Shown here: positions 52,970 through 63,452 of the stretch, one piece after another
Layout of the letters: every line of letters begins with the position of its first letter
How positions within the stretch are numbered: position 1 is the stretch's first letter
Assembly: GCA_016218685.1 (NCBI GenBank)
Contig: JACRDD010000009.1
Span: forward strand, 52,387-116,386
Length of the DNA stretch: 64,000 bases
Reading direction: 5' to 3'
DNA from: Desulfobacterales bacterium
GTDB taxonomy: Bacteria > Desulfobacterota > Desulfobacteria > Desulfobacterales > Desulfosarcinaceae
Translations under genes and position numbers: made by a program
Notes under the pieces: generated by a model
What the model saw: the letters and a program-made list of their open reading frames with translations, nothing else
What the model was told of the DNA's origin: nothing
Database searches by the model: none

Positions 52970-54619
52970 CTATTTCGTGAACTGCTTGCGCATCTCTTTC
53001 TTGTTCATCTTGCCCACGCTGGTTTTGGGCAGGGCATCGATCAGGTTGATGCGATCGGGTACTCCGTATTTGGGAATCTGGCCGTCGGCGGCAAATTTGG
53101 CCACGAAGGCTTTGATCGTGTCCGCGGTCAAAGTGGCCTTGGCGTCGGGCTTGGGTACGACCAGGGCCATGGGGCGCTCACCCCATTTTTCGTCGGGCAC
53201 GCCGATGACAGCGACTTCACTGACGCCCGGGCAGCGGCTGATGATATCTTCCAGCTCCAGGGAGGAAATCCACTCGCCGCCGGTCTTGATCACGTCCTTG
53301 AGCCGGTCGGTGATCTGCAGGTAGCCTTCCGGGTTGATGTAACCGATGTCGCCGGTGTGCAGCCAGCCGTTTTCCCAGAGCGCTTCGCTCTTCTCCACAT
53401 CTTTCAGATAGCCCTGGGTCAGCCAGGGCGATCGCACCACCACTTCACCCGTGGTTTTGCCGTCGTGGGGCAGAGGCTTGCCGTTGGCGTCGATGACTTC
53501 CAGCAACACGTTGGTGACCGGCAGGCCGGTGCTGCAGCGCATCTTGATTTGTTCTTCTTCGCTCCAGGCGAGCATGTGGGGCTTGAGCAGGGCCAGGCTG
53601 AGCAGCGGGCAGGTTTCGGACATGCCGTAGCCGGTATATACGTTGATGCCCAGATCCATGGCCGCCTTGCACAGGCCGCGCGGCAGGGCCGAACCGCCGA
53701 TGATCACTTTCCAGCCGGCCAGGGGCAATTTCTTCACGGCCGGGTTGGAGACCAGCATGTGCAGGATGGTGGGCACGCAGTGGGAGAAGGTGACCTTCTC
53801 CTGGATTTTGAGCTTGAGCAGCAGTTCCGGCTCGTAGCGGCCGGGGTAGACTTGCTTGGCGCCCAGCATGGTCATGGCGTAGGGCATGCCCCAGGCGTGC
53901 ACGTGGAACATGGGGGTGATCGGCATGTAGACATCCGACGAGTTGATCGAGGCCTGGGAGTGATAAGCGCTGGCGCTGGCCAGGATGCCGTAGGTGTGCA
54001 GCACGAGCTGGCGGTGGCTGAAGAAGACGCCCTTGGGCAGACCGGTGGTGCCGGTGGTGTAGAAGGTGGTGGCCATGGTGTTCTCGTCCAGCTCGGGGAA
54101 GTCAAACTCCGTGGGCTGGCCGGAGAGCAGGGCTTCGTACTCGGCATCGAGCTGCAGCGGTGTGGTGGGGGTGGTTTTGGTGTCGGAGATCAGTACGATC
54201 TTCTTCACCGTGGAGAACTGGTCTTTGACCGCCGCCAGCATGGGCAGGAACTCTTCGTTCACCAGGATCACGTCATCTTCGGCGTGGTTGATGGTGTAGA
54301 TCAACTGCTCGGGGGAGAGCCGGATGTTGATGGTGTGCAGCACCGCGCCCATCATGGGCACGCCAAAGAAGCACTCCAGGTAGCGGTGGCTGTCCCAATC
54401 CATGACCGCCACGGTGTCGCCGGGCTGAACCCCCAGGCTCTTGAGGCCGTTGGCCAGTTGATGCACGCGGCGGCCGAAATCGGCATAGGTGTAGCGGAAC
54501 TTATCGCGATAGACGATCTCCTGGTTGGGGGAGTAGATCAAGGGCGTGCGCAACATGTTCTTGATCAGCAGGGGAAAGCCATAAGCGGATGGGGTCGGTT
54601 GGATCAGTTTTGCCGGCAT
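52970..54619 (-). CDS. AMP-forming acyl-CoA ligase
   Basis: 549 residues. ANL-superfamily motifs: P-loop '[19 protein letters not shown]', 'GYGMSETCP', 'LHTGDIGYI', hinge '[17 protein letters not shown]' and catalytic Lys in '[14 protein letters not shown]'. It activates a carboxylic acid with ATP to acyl-adenylate and then acyl-CoA; length and motifs fit medium/long-chain fatty acid ligases. The start follows AAGGAGGCATTC; 39 upstream codons would overlap the promoter. Its promoter is an exact sigma-54 match. It supplies substrate for acyl-CoA dehydrogenases such as the one at 49925-51082. Confidence 0.94.
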   Translation of the reverse strand: MPAKLIQPTPSAYGFPLLIKNMLRTPLIYSPNQEIVYRDKFRYTYADFGRRVHQLANGLKSLGVQPGDTVAVMDWDSHRYLECFFGVPMMGAVLHTINIRLSPEQLIYTINHAEDDVILVNEEFLPMLAAVKDQFSTVKKIVLISDTKTTPTTPLQLDAEYEALLSGQPTEFDFPELDENTMATTFYTTGTTGLPKGVFFSHRQLVLHTYGILASASAYHSQASINSSDVYMPITPMFHVHAWGMPYAMTMLGAKQVYPGRYEPELLLKLKIQEKVTFSHCVPTILHMLVSNPAVKKLPLAGWKVIIGGSALPRGLCKAAMDLGINVYTGYGMSETCPLLSLALLKPHMLAWSEEEQIKMRCSTGLPVTNVLLEVIDANGKPLPHDGKTTGEVVVRSPWLTQGYLKDVEKSEALWENGWLHTGDIGYINPEGYLQITDRLKDVIKTGGEWISSLELEDIISRCPGVSEVAVIGVPDEKWGERPMALVVPKPDAKATLTADTIKAFVAKFAADGQIPKYGVPDRINLIDALPKTSVGKMNKKEMRKQFTK

Positions 54620-54681
54620 GAATGCCTCCTTGGTTGGGTTGGGGTTGATGTAAATGGAACCATGGGCTGGCGCCTGTATGA

Positions 54682-54696
54682 GCAAAGAGGGTGCCA
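54682..54696 (-). promoter_or_regulatory. Consensus sigma-54 promoter for the acyl-CoA ligase
   Basis: On the minus strand the sequence is TGGCACCCTCTTTGC, an exact match to TGGCAC-N5-TTGC. The predicted transcript start is about 50 bases before the ligase ATG. Confidence 0.88.
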
Positions 54697-54877
54697 CCCG
54701 GTTTACTCGGGCTATAAGTGTAACGAATCCATACACTTGAGAAGTTTTGGGGTGTGAGCGGTACGGGCAGGGTGGGGCGCAGATGACTCGCCCCGGCGTT
54801 TCATTTCCGGTATCTACTCGATATGTAAACTAAAATGCCTGCGAGGCATCTTGAACCCACTCTGAGTCGAAAATGCC

Positions 54878-56782
<1,905 letters not shown>

Positions 56783-56888
56783 GGTTGCCTCGCTGGTGTG
56801 TCGGCCAAGCGGTTCCGCGTCGGACCCGGCGCCGCATTACAGAAACGAGCTTAGTACACTCGGCGGGATTTTTTCAAGCTGTTCGCGG

Positions 56889-58313
56889 TTAAAAATAATC
56901 CTGGAGGCCGGCCCGGATGAATTCGAAATCGACGATCGCCTCCTGGGCCGGGCTTTGGGGCCTTTCCGGAACAGGGGCGGGTTCGATGACCGCGCGCCGG
57001 AAATAGTCCCGGTCGCTCTCGTCCAGGGGCAGTTCCAGGCGCAGGGGCCGCTTTTCGATGTAGAGCTTGTTGGCCGGCGTGAGGCGCACCTCCTTGAAGG
57101 CGCAGCGGTAGGAGACCTGGGCGGTCAGGACCGCTTCGGCATAGCCGATGGTCAGGCGCCCGGCCGCAAGATCCAACTGGGGCCACAGCTCGGGATGAAA
57201 GCCGAGCCGGTCGCGCTTGGCGTTGAGTGACCATTGCTCCGGGGGCAGGCCGCAACGCTTCAGGTGCTCGGCCTGCAGGCCGATGCGCTCGGGTTCGCCG
57301 GTCAGGGCCAGGGTGCGGATGAAGCCGCTTTCGGTGACGGCTTCGTGGGCTTTGAGGCTTTCCTGGGCGCTGCGTCGCCGGGCCGCGGCCTTTTGGTAGC
57401 GCCGTTTGTAGACGAACGAGCAATAGTTGACGGCCAGCGGCAGGCGCTGGTCGCAGGCCAGTTGCAGCAGGGCCAGGGCGGTTAGTTCGGACTCCAGCAC
57501 GGTGACGCTTTCGCCGTGCAGATAGGTGTAGTTGCGCTGGGCCAACTGGGGGCGGTTGTGGGGCGTCAGGCGCAACTGGTGCAGGTTGAGGTGGCGCACG
57601 CCGGCCTCGGACAGGGCCGGCAGCAGGTCGGCCAGGCGCCGGGCATCCTCGGGGATGGCCGGGATTTCCACGGTGACGCAGGCGATATGATCGGCGGCCA
57701 GGCGCGCCTTTTCCAGGCTGTACTCCACGGCGCTGATGTCGAAGCGGATCTCGTCGAGGCCGGCGGCTTTGAGGCCGGCCAGCCGTTCGGCTGTCACCAG
57801 GGTGCCGTTGGTGTAGAGCCAGAGGTGCGGTTCGGCGCCCAGCTTGTGGCGCACGGCCTGGAGGTAGGCAATGGCGCGCTCATAGGTCAGCAGGGGTTCG
57901 CCGCCGCTGATGCTGATCCCGCTGAAGCCGAAGCGGCTGGCATATTCGGCGTAGGTCTCGGGTGCGGTGAATTGGATCAGATTGGTGGTGGGCACGCCGA
58001 GGTCGTCCTGGGCCGTGGGGCAGTAGAAGCAGCGGCAGTTGCAGCGGCCGTTGATGAAGAGGCACGACCACTGGCCCTGGGTGCAGATTTGGCAGCCGGG
58101 GGAGAGCGGGCCGTGGTGGGGCTTGGTCTGCTTGCAGGCCTGGGCGATGCGATCGGCCATGGCCGCCAGGGTTTCGGCGCGCCGGGTTTCGGCCTCGGCG
58201 GCTTGGGCCGGTTCTACCCAGCGCAGGCTTTGGGCGTGTTCGCCGTACTCGGCAAGATTGGCCGCGATCATGCGTTCGCGGGCGGTGGCGGCGGTTTGGG
58301 TTGGATGGGTCAT
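56889..58313 (-). CDS. Radical SAM protein of unknown substrate
   Basis: 474 residues. The radical SAM cluster motif CxxxCxxC is in 'GRCNCRCFYCPTAQDD' (about residue 95-105), preceded by further Cys in 'GCQICTQGQWSC'. A 'ISGGEPLLTYERAIAYLQ' SAM-binding strand follows, and the (beta/alpha) core continues to about residue 290. A C-terminal region of about 180 residues lacks an obvious second cluster motif. The start at 58313 has no clear ribosome binding site; an ATG 14 codons later is possible. No substrate peptide gene is adjacent, and neighbours are regulatory, so the pathway is unknown. Confidence 0.87.
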   Translation of the reverse strand: MTHPTQTAATARERMIAANLAEYGEHAQSLRWVEPAQAAEAETRRAETLAAMADRIAQACKQTKPHHGPLSPGCQICTQGQWSCLFINGRCNCRCFYCPTAQDDLGVPTTNLIQFTAPETYAEYASRFGFSGISISGGEPLLTYERAIAYLQAVRHKLGAEPHLWLYTNGTLVTAERLAGLKAAGLDEIRFDISAVEYSLEKARLAADHIACVTVEIPAIPEDARRLADLLPALSEAGVRHLNLHQLRLTPHNRPQLAQRNYTYLHGESVTVLESELTALALLQLACDQRLPLAVNYCSFVYKRRYQKAAARRRSAQESLKAHEAVTESGFIRTLALTGEPERIGLQAEHLKRCGLPPEQWSLNAKRDRLGFHPELWPQLDLAAGRLTIGYAEAVLTAQVSYRCAFKEVRLTPANKLYIEKRPLRLELPLDESDRDYFRRAVIEPAPVPERPQSPAQEAIVDFEFIRAGLQDYF

Positions 58314-58385
58314 AAGGGAGCGGAATATAGGACGGTCGAGCCGGGTGGGGCAAGTACCATTATGAGGGTACGATCTTTTTTCAAC

Positions 58386-59852
58386 TCAGCCTTGCAGCAG
58401 AAATTCGGCCGCCTGAATGCCCATGTCGCTGGGATGCATGGTCTCGGTGATCTTGCGGGGTGTTGTGCCGCTTTCCACAGGTTGATCGGACAGATCCACA
58501 AGAGCCCCCTTTTTAAACTTTTTTTCGGCATCGGGGATCAAAAGCTGGACAAGCGGGTGCGTTCCATCTTTGCCCTTGGCGCGCCCAACCACAAGCCCCA
58601 TCTCGCCTGTGTCCAGGATCAGCAAGGTGCCGACGGGGTAGGCGCCCAGCATGTTGATAAACACTTTCAGCAGGATAGGGTCGAAGGTGGTGCCGGACTC
58701 CGCCAGCATCTGCCCCAGGGCTTTATCGGGACTCATGGTTTGGGAGCGGTAGATTCGCGGGGAGGTGATGGCGTCGTAGACATCGGCAATCGCCAGGATC
58801 CTGCCGAAAAGACTTACACTCCGGTAATCCCGGGGTTGGGGATAACCCGACAGGTTATAACGCATATGATGCTCGAAAGGCGCCACCAGAATTCTTACTT
58901 TACGTTCCCGCGCGGCTTTGAGCTTGAGTATCAGGCGGGCGCTGTGCACCGGATGGGTTTTGATCGCGTCAAATTCAGCATTGGACAGGCGGCCTCTTTT
59001 GTTCAGGATCGCTTTGGGGATTTCCACCTTGCCCAGATCATGGAACAGGCCGCACAATCCGAGCCTTTCCAGCATCAAGTGGTCCAGGCCGATCTGTTTG
59101 CCCAGGCACATGGATAGAATCGCGACATTCAGCGAGTGCACATAGGTGTAATCATCGTAGACCCGGACTGTGCCGAAGATCGAAAAAAGCGATTCATCCT
59201 CCGTGATGATATCGACCATTTTTTGAACCAGCCGAATGCTGTTGCGCATGCCCACGTTCTGATTCGAGGATAACTTGCGGGACACTTCCTTGACAGACCC
59301 CAGCACTTGGGAATACTGCTTGCGCGCCTGGGCCTTTTTCAACGCCAGTTCATCCGGTGTATGATCACTCTCCGGGAAAGGGTCGTTGGGCCGGCCAACG
59401 TTCTTTGCATTGATATCGACCCACTCTATCCCCATCTGATCGAACCGGTGCTCGATCCATTCGGTGGGTCCGGCTTGTTGGCCGGCCTGATCGATGAGGC
59501 GCGCGAACGCAATGATTTTATTGCTGGAAACTTCTTTCAGGTCGGATTTAAAGGTCAAACTGAAGATGTTGCGTTTTTCCAGAAACTGCAGCATGCGATT
59601 GGTAATCCGCTTGCTTTCCGGACGAATGTGCAATTTTTGGCTCTGAAAGTAGAATCGGTCATCGGAAAGCACAAGGCTCACACGGTCTTCTGCTTGCCCT
59701 GCGTGGGCAACCAGCTCGATAAATTTTTGCGCGGCATCCACCAGCAGTTCGTTATTGTCGGAATGCATCCTGGCGATCTGAATCAATCCGCCAATCGCTT
59801 TGATCAGGGCCTCTCCGGTCTGGTTGATCTCTTTGTAGTATTCATTTGTCAT
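58386..59852 (-). CDS. HD-GYP cyclic di-GMP phosphodiesterase-like protein
   Basis: 488 residues. The C-terminal half holds an HD-GYP domain: 'VHSLNVAILSMCLGKQIGLD', HD in 'GLCGLFHDLGKVEIPKAIL', 'THPVHSARLIL' and a GYP-type 'HHMRYNLSGYPQ'. The N-terminal 190 residues are helical with no known sensor fold. Expected to degrade cyclic di-GMP, a messenger relevant to the MSHA-type system at 26.6-37.5 kb. The start follows GAGGAAACCGAACC. It begins 21 bases after the HEAT-repeat gene, so the two are very likely co-transcribed and act together. Confidence 0.9.
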   Translation of the reverse strand: MTNEYYKEINQTGEALIKAIGGLIQIARMHSDNNELLVDAAQKFIELVAHAGQAEDRVSLVLSDDRFYFQSQKLHIRPESKRITNRMLQFLEKRNIFSLTFKSDLKEVSSNKIIAFARLIDQAGQQAGPTEWIEHRFDQMGIEWVDINAKNVGRPNDPFPESDHTPDELALKKAQARKQYSQVLGSVKEVSRKLSSNQNVGMRNSIRLVQKMVDIITEDESLFSIFGTVRVYDDYTYVHSLNVAILSMCLGKQIGLDHLMLERLGLCGLFHDLGKVEIPKAILNKRGRLSNAEFDAIKTHPVHSARLILKLKAARERKVRILVAPFEHHMRYNLSGYPQPRDYRSVSLFGRILAIADVYDAITSPRIYRSQTMSPDKALGQMLAESGTTFDPILLKVFINMLGAYPVGTLLILDTGEMGLVVGRAKGKDGTHPLVQLLIPDAEKKFKKGALVDLSDQPVESGTTPRKITETMHPSDMGIQAAEFLLQG

Positions 59853-59873
59853 GGTTCGGTTTCCTCGCAGTGG

Positions 59874-61565
59874 TCAGGCAGACTGAAACAAAGCGGATCT
59901 GAAAAGGTTTGCCAGAAAACCGCGATTGGCTCTGTCGATTAACCGGGCGGCTTTTTCTGTCTTCAGCGTTTCCAGCGCTACGACGGCGCCTCGGCGTTGG
60001 CAGCCGTTGCCGGGTCGCAAAAAACCAAGGGTCGGCCATTTGAAAAGCATCCCGGTCAAATAGGGGATGGATCGATCGGAACCGCATTTGCCCAAAGCGC
60101 GGCAGGCTTCGATAAAATGCTCTCCATTTTTCGATCCATTTCCATAACTATTCAAGTACGTTAGCAGTTTGTTCTCGATTTGTTCGCACCGATCGCGCCC
60201 CAGGCGGCCCAGGACGAGTTTTCGGATCGTTTCATTCGAATCGTCGATCAAGGCAAAGATCTCCTCGATGGCTTGATCGTCCCGCGTCAGCAGGGCTTTA
60301 ACCGACGCCAGCCGGACCATACCGGCCGGGTGATGCATCAATGTCGAAAGGGTTTGCCGCGAACGAGAATCTTTCAGAAAGCCCAAGATATAGACCAACC
60401 GCCGCGCCAACTCCGGATCGGCGTGTTCGATAAGCCTTTCCAAGGGACCAAAATCGGACATGGCCATAGTGCCGATGGTCTCCAGGAGGACCCGCTGAAG
60501 TCCAGGGGATGCGATATTCATCACCATGGGCCCAAGGGTTGAAATCGCCGATTTGTCGAGCAGCAGCAGGAAACGCTTCAGGGCTTTCAATTGTTGCGCA
60601 TCAAGCGTGGGATGGCTGGCTGCAACCCGTTGCAGGCCGCTTAAATAGGGATCCATCGCCAGTTTTGCCACGAACGTTTGGATATGGGGCACCGACCACT
60701 GCATCGAAGCGTTGTTTGTGCGAATATGATTTTTCAGGCGGGTAACGGCCTCGAACAGATAGGGAAAACGCGCATGGATCAGGGCGGTATTCAATTCCTT
60801 CCACAACGTGTCGAGCAATTCAGCGATGTCTTCCTGCAGGCATTCATTTTCAAGAATATAGAGCAGGACGTCGATCGCATAGTCAGAACCGTCGAGCTGC
60901 TCTTCTGAGGCGATCATTTTTCGGAGCTGATCGCGCTCGGCCGCCGTCAACTCCCAGAGCTCATCCTGGCCAGCCCTTGTTAAAACATTGTTTGCCAGGG
61001 CTGAGTAAATGGTTTCGCATTGAAAGGGGGGCTCATCCTTTTGCTCCGAATCGACGGCCTGATTCCCGGCGCATGGCAAATCGGCAAAATTGATATCGTC
61101 CGGCAAGCCTAATTCCAGATCGGCGGCTTCATACAGGATGGACGGTAAATTGACCGCCCACAGGGCAGTGACGATATCGTCTTCCGGGTCTTCATCCACG
61201 GTGCAATGGTCGCGTAAAATTTTACAGAAGGCATCGATTTCCCATATTTCCAGCCGATTCTGGAATTCGAGCCACAGGATGCCGTCCCGGTGCAGGAGAA
61301 GCGCCAGATCCGTCGGCTCCATCCCACCTTCGTAAAGCACCTCATCTTGATACCGGATTTTTTTTCTTTCGATATGAATCCGGAGGTTTCCGAACCTGTC
61401 GAAGTGTTCGCCAAAGAGCTTTTTCAAGGTACCCAGTGCGCTGTAATAGACAGTGTGCGTTTCTGAGTATAAAATCAACTTTTTAAAGGCACCGATCAAC
61501 CCGTGAAGGAATTTTTTCGCGGATTCGGTCGCGCCAAGCTCAGCTTTCAAATTGCTACCATGCAT
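59874..61565 (-). CDS. HEAT-repeat protein, partner of the HD-GYP enzyme
   Basis: 563 residues, no membrane helix. The first 130 residues share a 'LILYSETHTVYYSALGTLKK' helical start and a short beta segment ('LRIHIERKKIRYQDEVLYEG') that resembles the N-terminal region of the downstream HD-GYP protein ('RVSLVLSDDRFYFQSQKLHI'), suggesting related regions. The C-terminal half (about 300-540) contains HEAT repeats such as 'RQTLSTLMHHPAGMVRLASV'. Likely a scaffold or regulator for the HD-GYP phosphodiesterase. The start has no obvious ribosome binding site. Confidence 0.75.
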   Translation of the reverse strand: MHGSNLKAELGATESAKKFLHGLIGAFKKLILYSETHTVYYSALGTLKKLFGEHFDRFGNLRIHIERKKIRYQDEVLYEGGMEPTDLALLLHRDGILWLEFQNRLEIWEIDAFCKILRDHCTVDEDPEDDIVTALWAVNLPSILYEAADLELGLPDDINFADLPCAGNQAVDSEQKDEPPFQCETIYSALANNVLTRAGQDELWELTAAERDQLRKMIASEEQLDGSDYAIDVLLYILENECLQEDIAELLDTLWKELNTALIHARFPYLFEAVTRLKNHIRTNNASMQWSVPHIQTFVAKLAMDPYLSGLQRVAASHPTLDAQQLKALKRFLLLLDKSAISTLGPMVMNIASPGLQRVLLETIGTMAMSDFGPLERLIEHADPELARRLVYILGFLKDSRSRQTLSTLMHHPAGMVRLASVKALLTRDDQAIEEIFALIDDSNETIRKLVLGRLGRDRCEQIENKLLTYLNSYGNGSKNGEHFIEACRALGKCGSDRSIPYLTGMLFKWPTLGFLRPGNGCQRRGAVVALETLKTEKAARLIDRANRGFLANLFRSALFQSA

Positions 61566-61849
61566 CGTTCAACAACCTTAGGCTCCGTTAAGGGGGCTTT
61601 TGCGGTTTCGGCAACGCCCCAATCCGCATTCTCATTGCCGACCCGTCGGGGCCAGGCTAACTCTTTTTCGGCGTGCGCGCCTAAATTCTTGAGCTTTCTT
61701 TAAAGCAACCCCCCTGACAGGGTGGGGCAAGCGCTGTCCCCTGCAGGCCCTCGAGCCGGTCGCGCCTTTTTCAGCACTGGACCCGAGGCGGCCTTTTCGC
61801 CTAAGATGAGATCTTCGATTTAGGGACCCCCAACGAAAGGAATGATGTC
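61566..61849. other. Divergent promoter region
   Basis: 284 bases between the divergent HEAT-repeat and dehydratase-like genes. A short stem AGGCG/CGCCT lies near 61786-61802, but no consensus sigma-70 or sigma-54 site was identified by eye. Confidence 0.4.
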
Positions 61850-63385
61850 ATGATCCGTACAGTTGCCCAATATTTGGAGAGTTTGAACGATGGCCGCCAG
61901 ATGTGGTGCATGGGAGAGAAGGTCAAGGATGTGCGCACCCATCCGACCCTGAGCGGGATCATCCGCTCGGCGGCCCTGGACTATGTGCTGCCCCACCGGC
62001 CCGAGTACCGCGATATTTTTGTGACCCGGGACGAGGACGGCGAGGAGGTCAACTTCCTGCTCACCGCGCCCAAGAGCTCAGCCGATCTGCTGCGCCGACG
62101 GGAGTGCTTTGCTACGGCCATGCGCAGCGGCGGCGGGGTGCTGCTGCACTGCATGGGGGCCGATGCTCTGGCGGCGTTCACGGTGACGGCCAACATCATG
62201 GATAAAAAGCTGGGGACGAATTACAGCGAGCGCGTGGAGAACTACCGGCGCCTGCTGATGAAGCAGGATCTGGGCATCACCGGCGCCATCACCGACGTCA
62301 AGGGCGACCGCGGCCTGCATCCTTCCCAGCAGAAGCAGCATCAGGATTACTACCTGCGGGTGGTGGACAAGCAAAAAGACGGCATCGTGGTGCGGGGGGC
62401 CAAGGTGCACATCAGCGCCTCGCCGTGTGCCAACGAGCTGCTCTGCTCGCCCTGTCGCACCCATGGCGAGGCCGACAAGGACTACGCCCTGGCCTTTGCC
62501 GTGCCGTGCAGCACGCCGGGGGTCAAGATGCTGGCCGTGGAGCCAGTGTCGCGCACCTACGATGACGAGGGGCGCTTCGACTATCCCAAGACCAGCCGCA
62601 TGCAGCCCACCGAGTGCCTGATCGTCTTCGACGATGTCTTCGTGCCCTGGGAGCGGGTCTTCATGTGCGGCGAGTGGCAGTTCTCGCGCACGCTGGCCTA
62701 CGCCTTCGGCAGCTACCACCGCCTGTTCGGCACCTGCAAGATGATCGGCAAGCTGGAGGCCATGACCGGCGCGGCGGCCCTGGTGGCCGAGTACAACGGC
62801 GTGGAGCACGCCGACCACGTGCGCAAAAAATTGGCCTGGATGGCCATGATCACCCACATGGTGGCCGAGCTGGGCAAGGCGGCTTGCCTCGACCCGGTCA
62901 AGGAGTTCGGCCACGACGTGGTGATGCCCAACGCCATGTCGATCAATGCCGCCAAGTTCACCTTCGCCAGCAACTTCCACCAGATGTGCCAGCACATGCA
63001 GGATATCGCCGGCGGCCTGTGCACCACGGTGCCGGCCTACCGCGACTGGCAGAATCCGGAGATCCGGCCCTATATCGAGAAGTACTTGAGTGCCAAGGAC
63101 GGGGTGCCCACCGAGGACCGCTTGAAGGTGATGCGTCTGATCAAGGACATGACCGGCAACTACTGGCAGATCGACACCATCCACGGGGAAGGCTCCATGG
63201 CCGCCCAGCAGATGCATCTATACGGCAGCGCCGACTGGAACCGCCTCAAGGCCGCGGCCAAGCGCTCGGCCCACATCGACGGCTGGCAGAGCGACCCGGT
63301 CTACGGCAACCTCTCCTCGGCCGACGATATACCCATGCCGCCGGCGGATGAGAGCTATGCGAGTATTCCCAGGGCGCTGAAGTAG
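61850..63385 (+). CDS. 4-hydroxybutyryl-CoA dehydratase/HpaB-family flavoprotein
   Basis: 511 residues. N-terminal 'TVAQYLESLNDGRQMWCMGE', 'DVKGDRGLHPSQQ', 'VVRGAKVHISASPCANELL' and 'FDDVFVPWERVF' place it in the HpaB/4-hydroxybutyryl-CoA dehydratase FAD family. In the characterised dehydratase the 4Fe-4S cluster is held by two Cys four residues apart, a His and a Cys. Here only one Cys is at the first site ('LLHCMGADA', C101, with Val at 97), and His290/Cys296 are present in 'SYHRLFGTC'. It may be a dehydratase with altered cluster or a related isomerase. The start follows AAAGGAATGATGTC. Likely acts in the breakdown of 4-hydroxybutyrate or a similar CoA ester; not proven. Confidence 0.83.
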   Translation: MIRTVAQYLESLNDGRQMWCMGEKVKDVRTHPTLSGIIRSAALDYVLPHRPEYRDIFVTRDEDGEEVNFLLTAPKSSADLLRRRECFATAMRSGGGVLLHCMGADALAAFTVTANIMDKKLGTNYSERVENYRRLLMKQDLGITGAITDVKGDRGLHPSQQKQHQDYYLRVVDKQKDGIVVRGAKVHISASPCANELLCSPCRTHGEADKDYALAFAVPCSTPGVKMLAVEPVSRTYDDEGRFDYPKTSRMQPTECLIVFDDVFVPWERVFMCGEWQFSRTLAYAFGSYHRLFGTCKMIGKLEAMTGAAALVAEYNGVEHADHVRKKLAWMAMITHMVAELGKAACLDPVKEFGHDVVMPNAMSINAAKFTFASNFHQMCQHMQDIAGGLCTTVPAYRDWQNPEIRPYIEKYLSAKDGVPTEDRLKVMRLIKDMTGNYWQIDTIHGEGSMAAQQMHLYGSADWNRLKAAAKRSAHIDGWQSDPVYGNLSSADDIPMPPADESYASIPRALK

Positions 63386-63452
63386 AAAGCCGAATTGGAA
63401 TCTTAGGCGTGCGAGTACGAAAGGGAAGTCAATTCTAAATAGGAGAAAATGC

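Noticed and set aside
57516..59117. Plus-strand open frame spanning the radical SAM and HD-GYP genes
   Set aside because: Crosses two real genes and their intergenic gap, lacks motifs and start signals.
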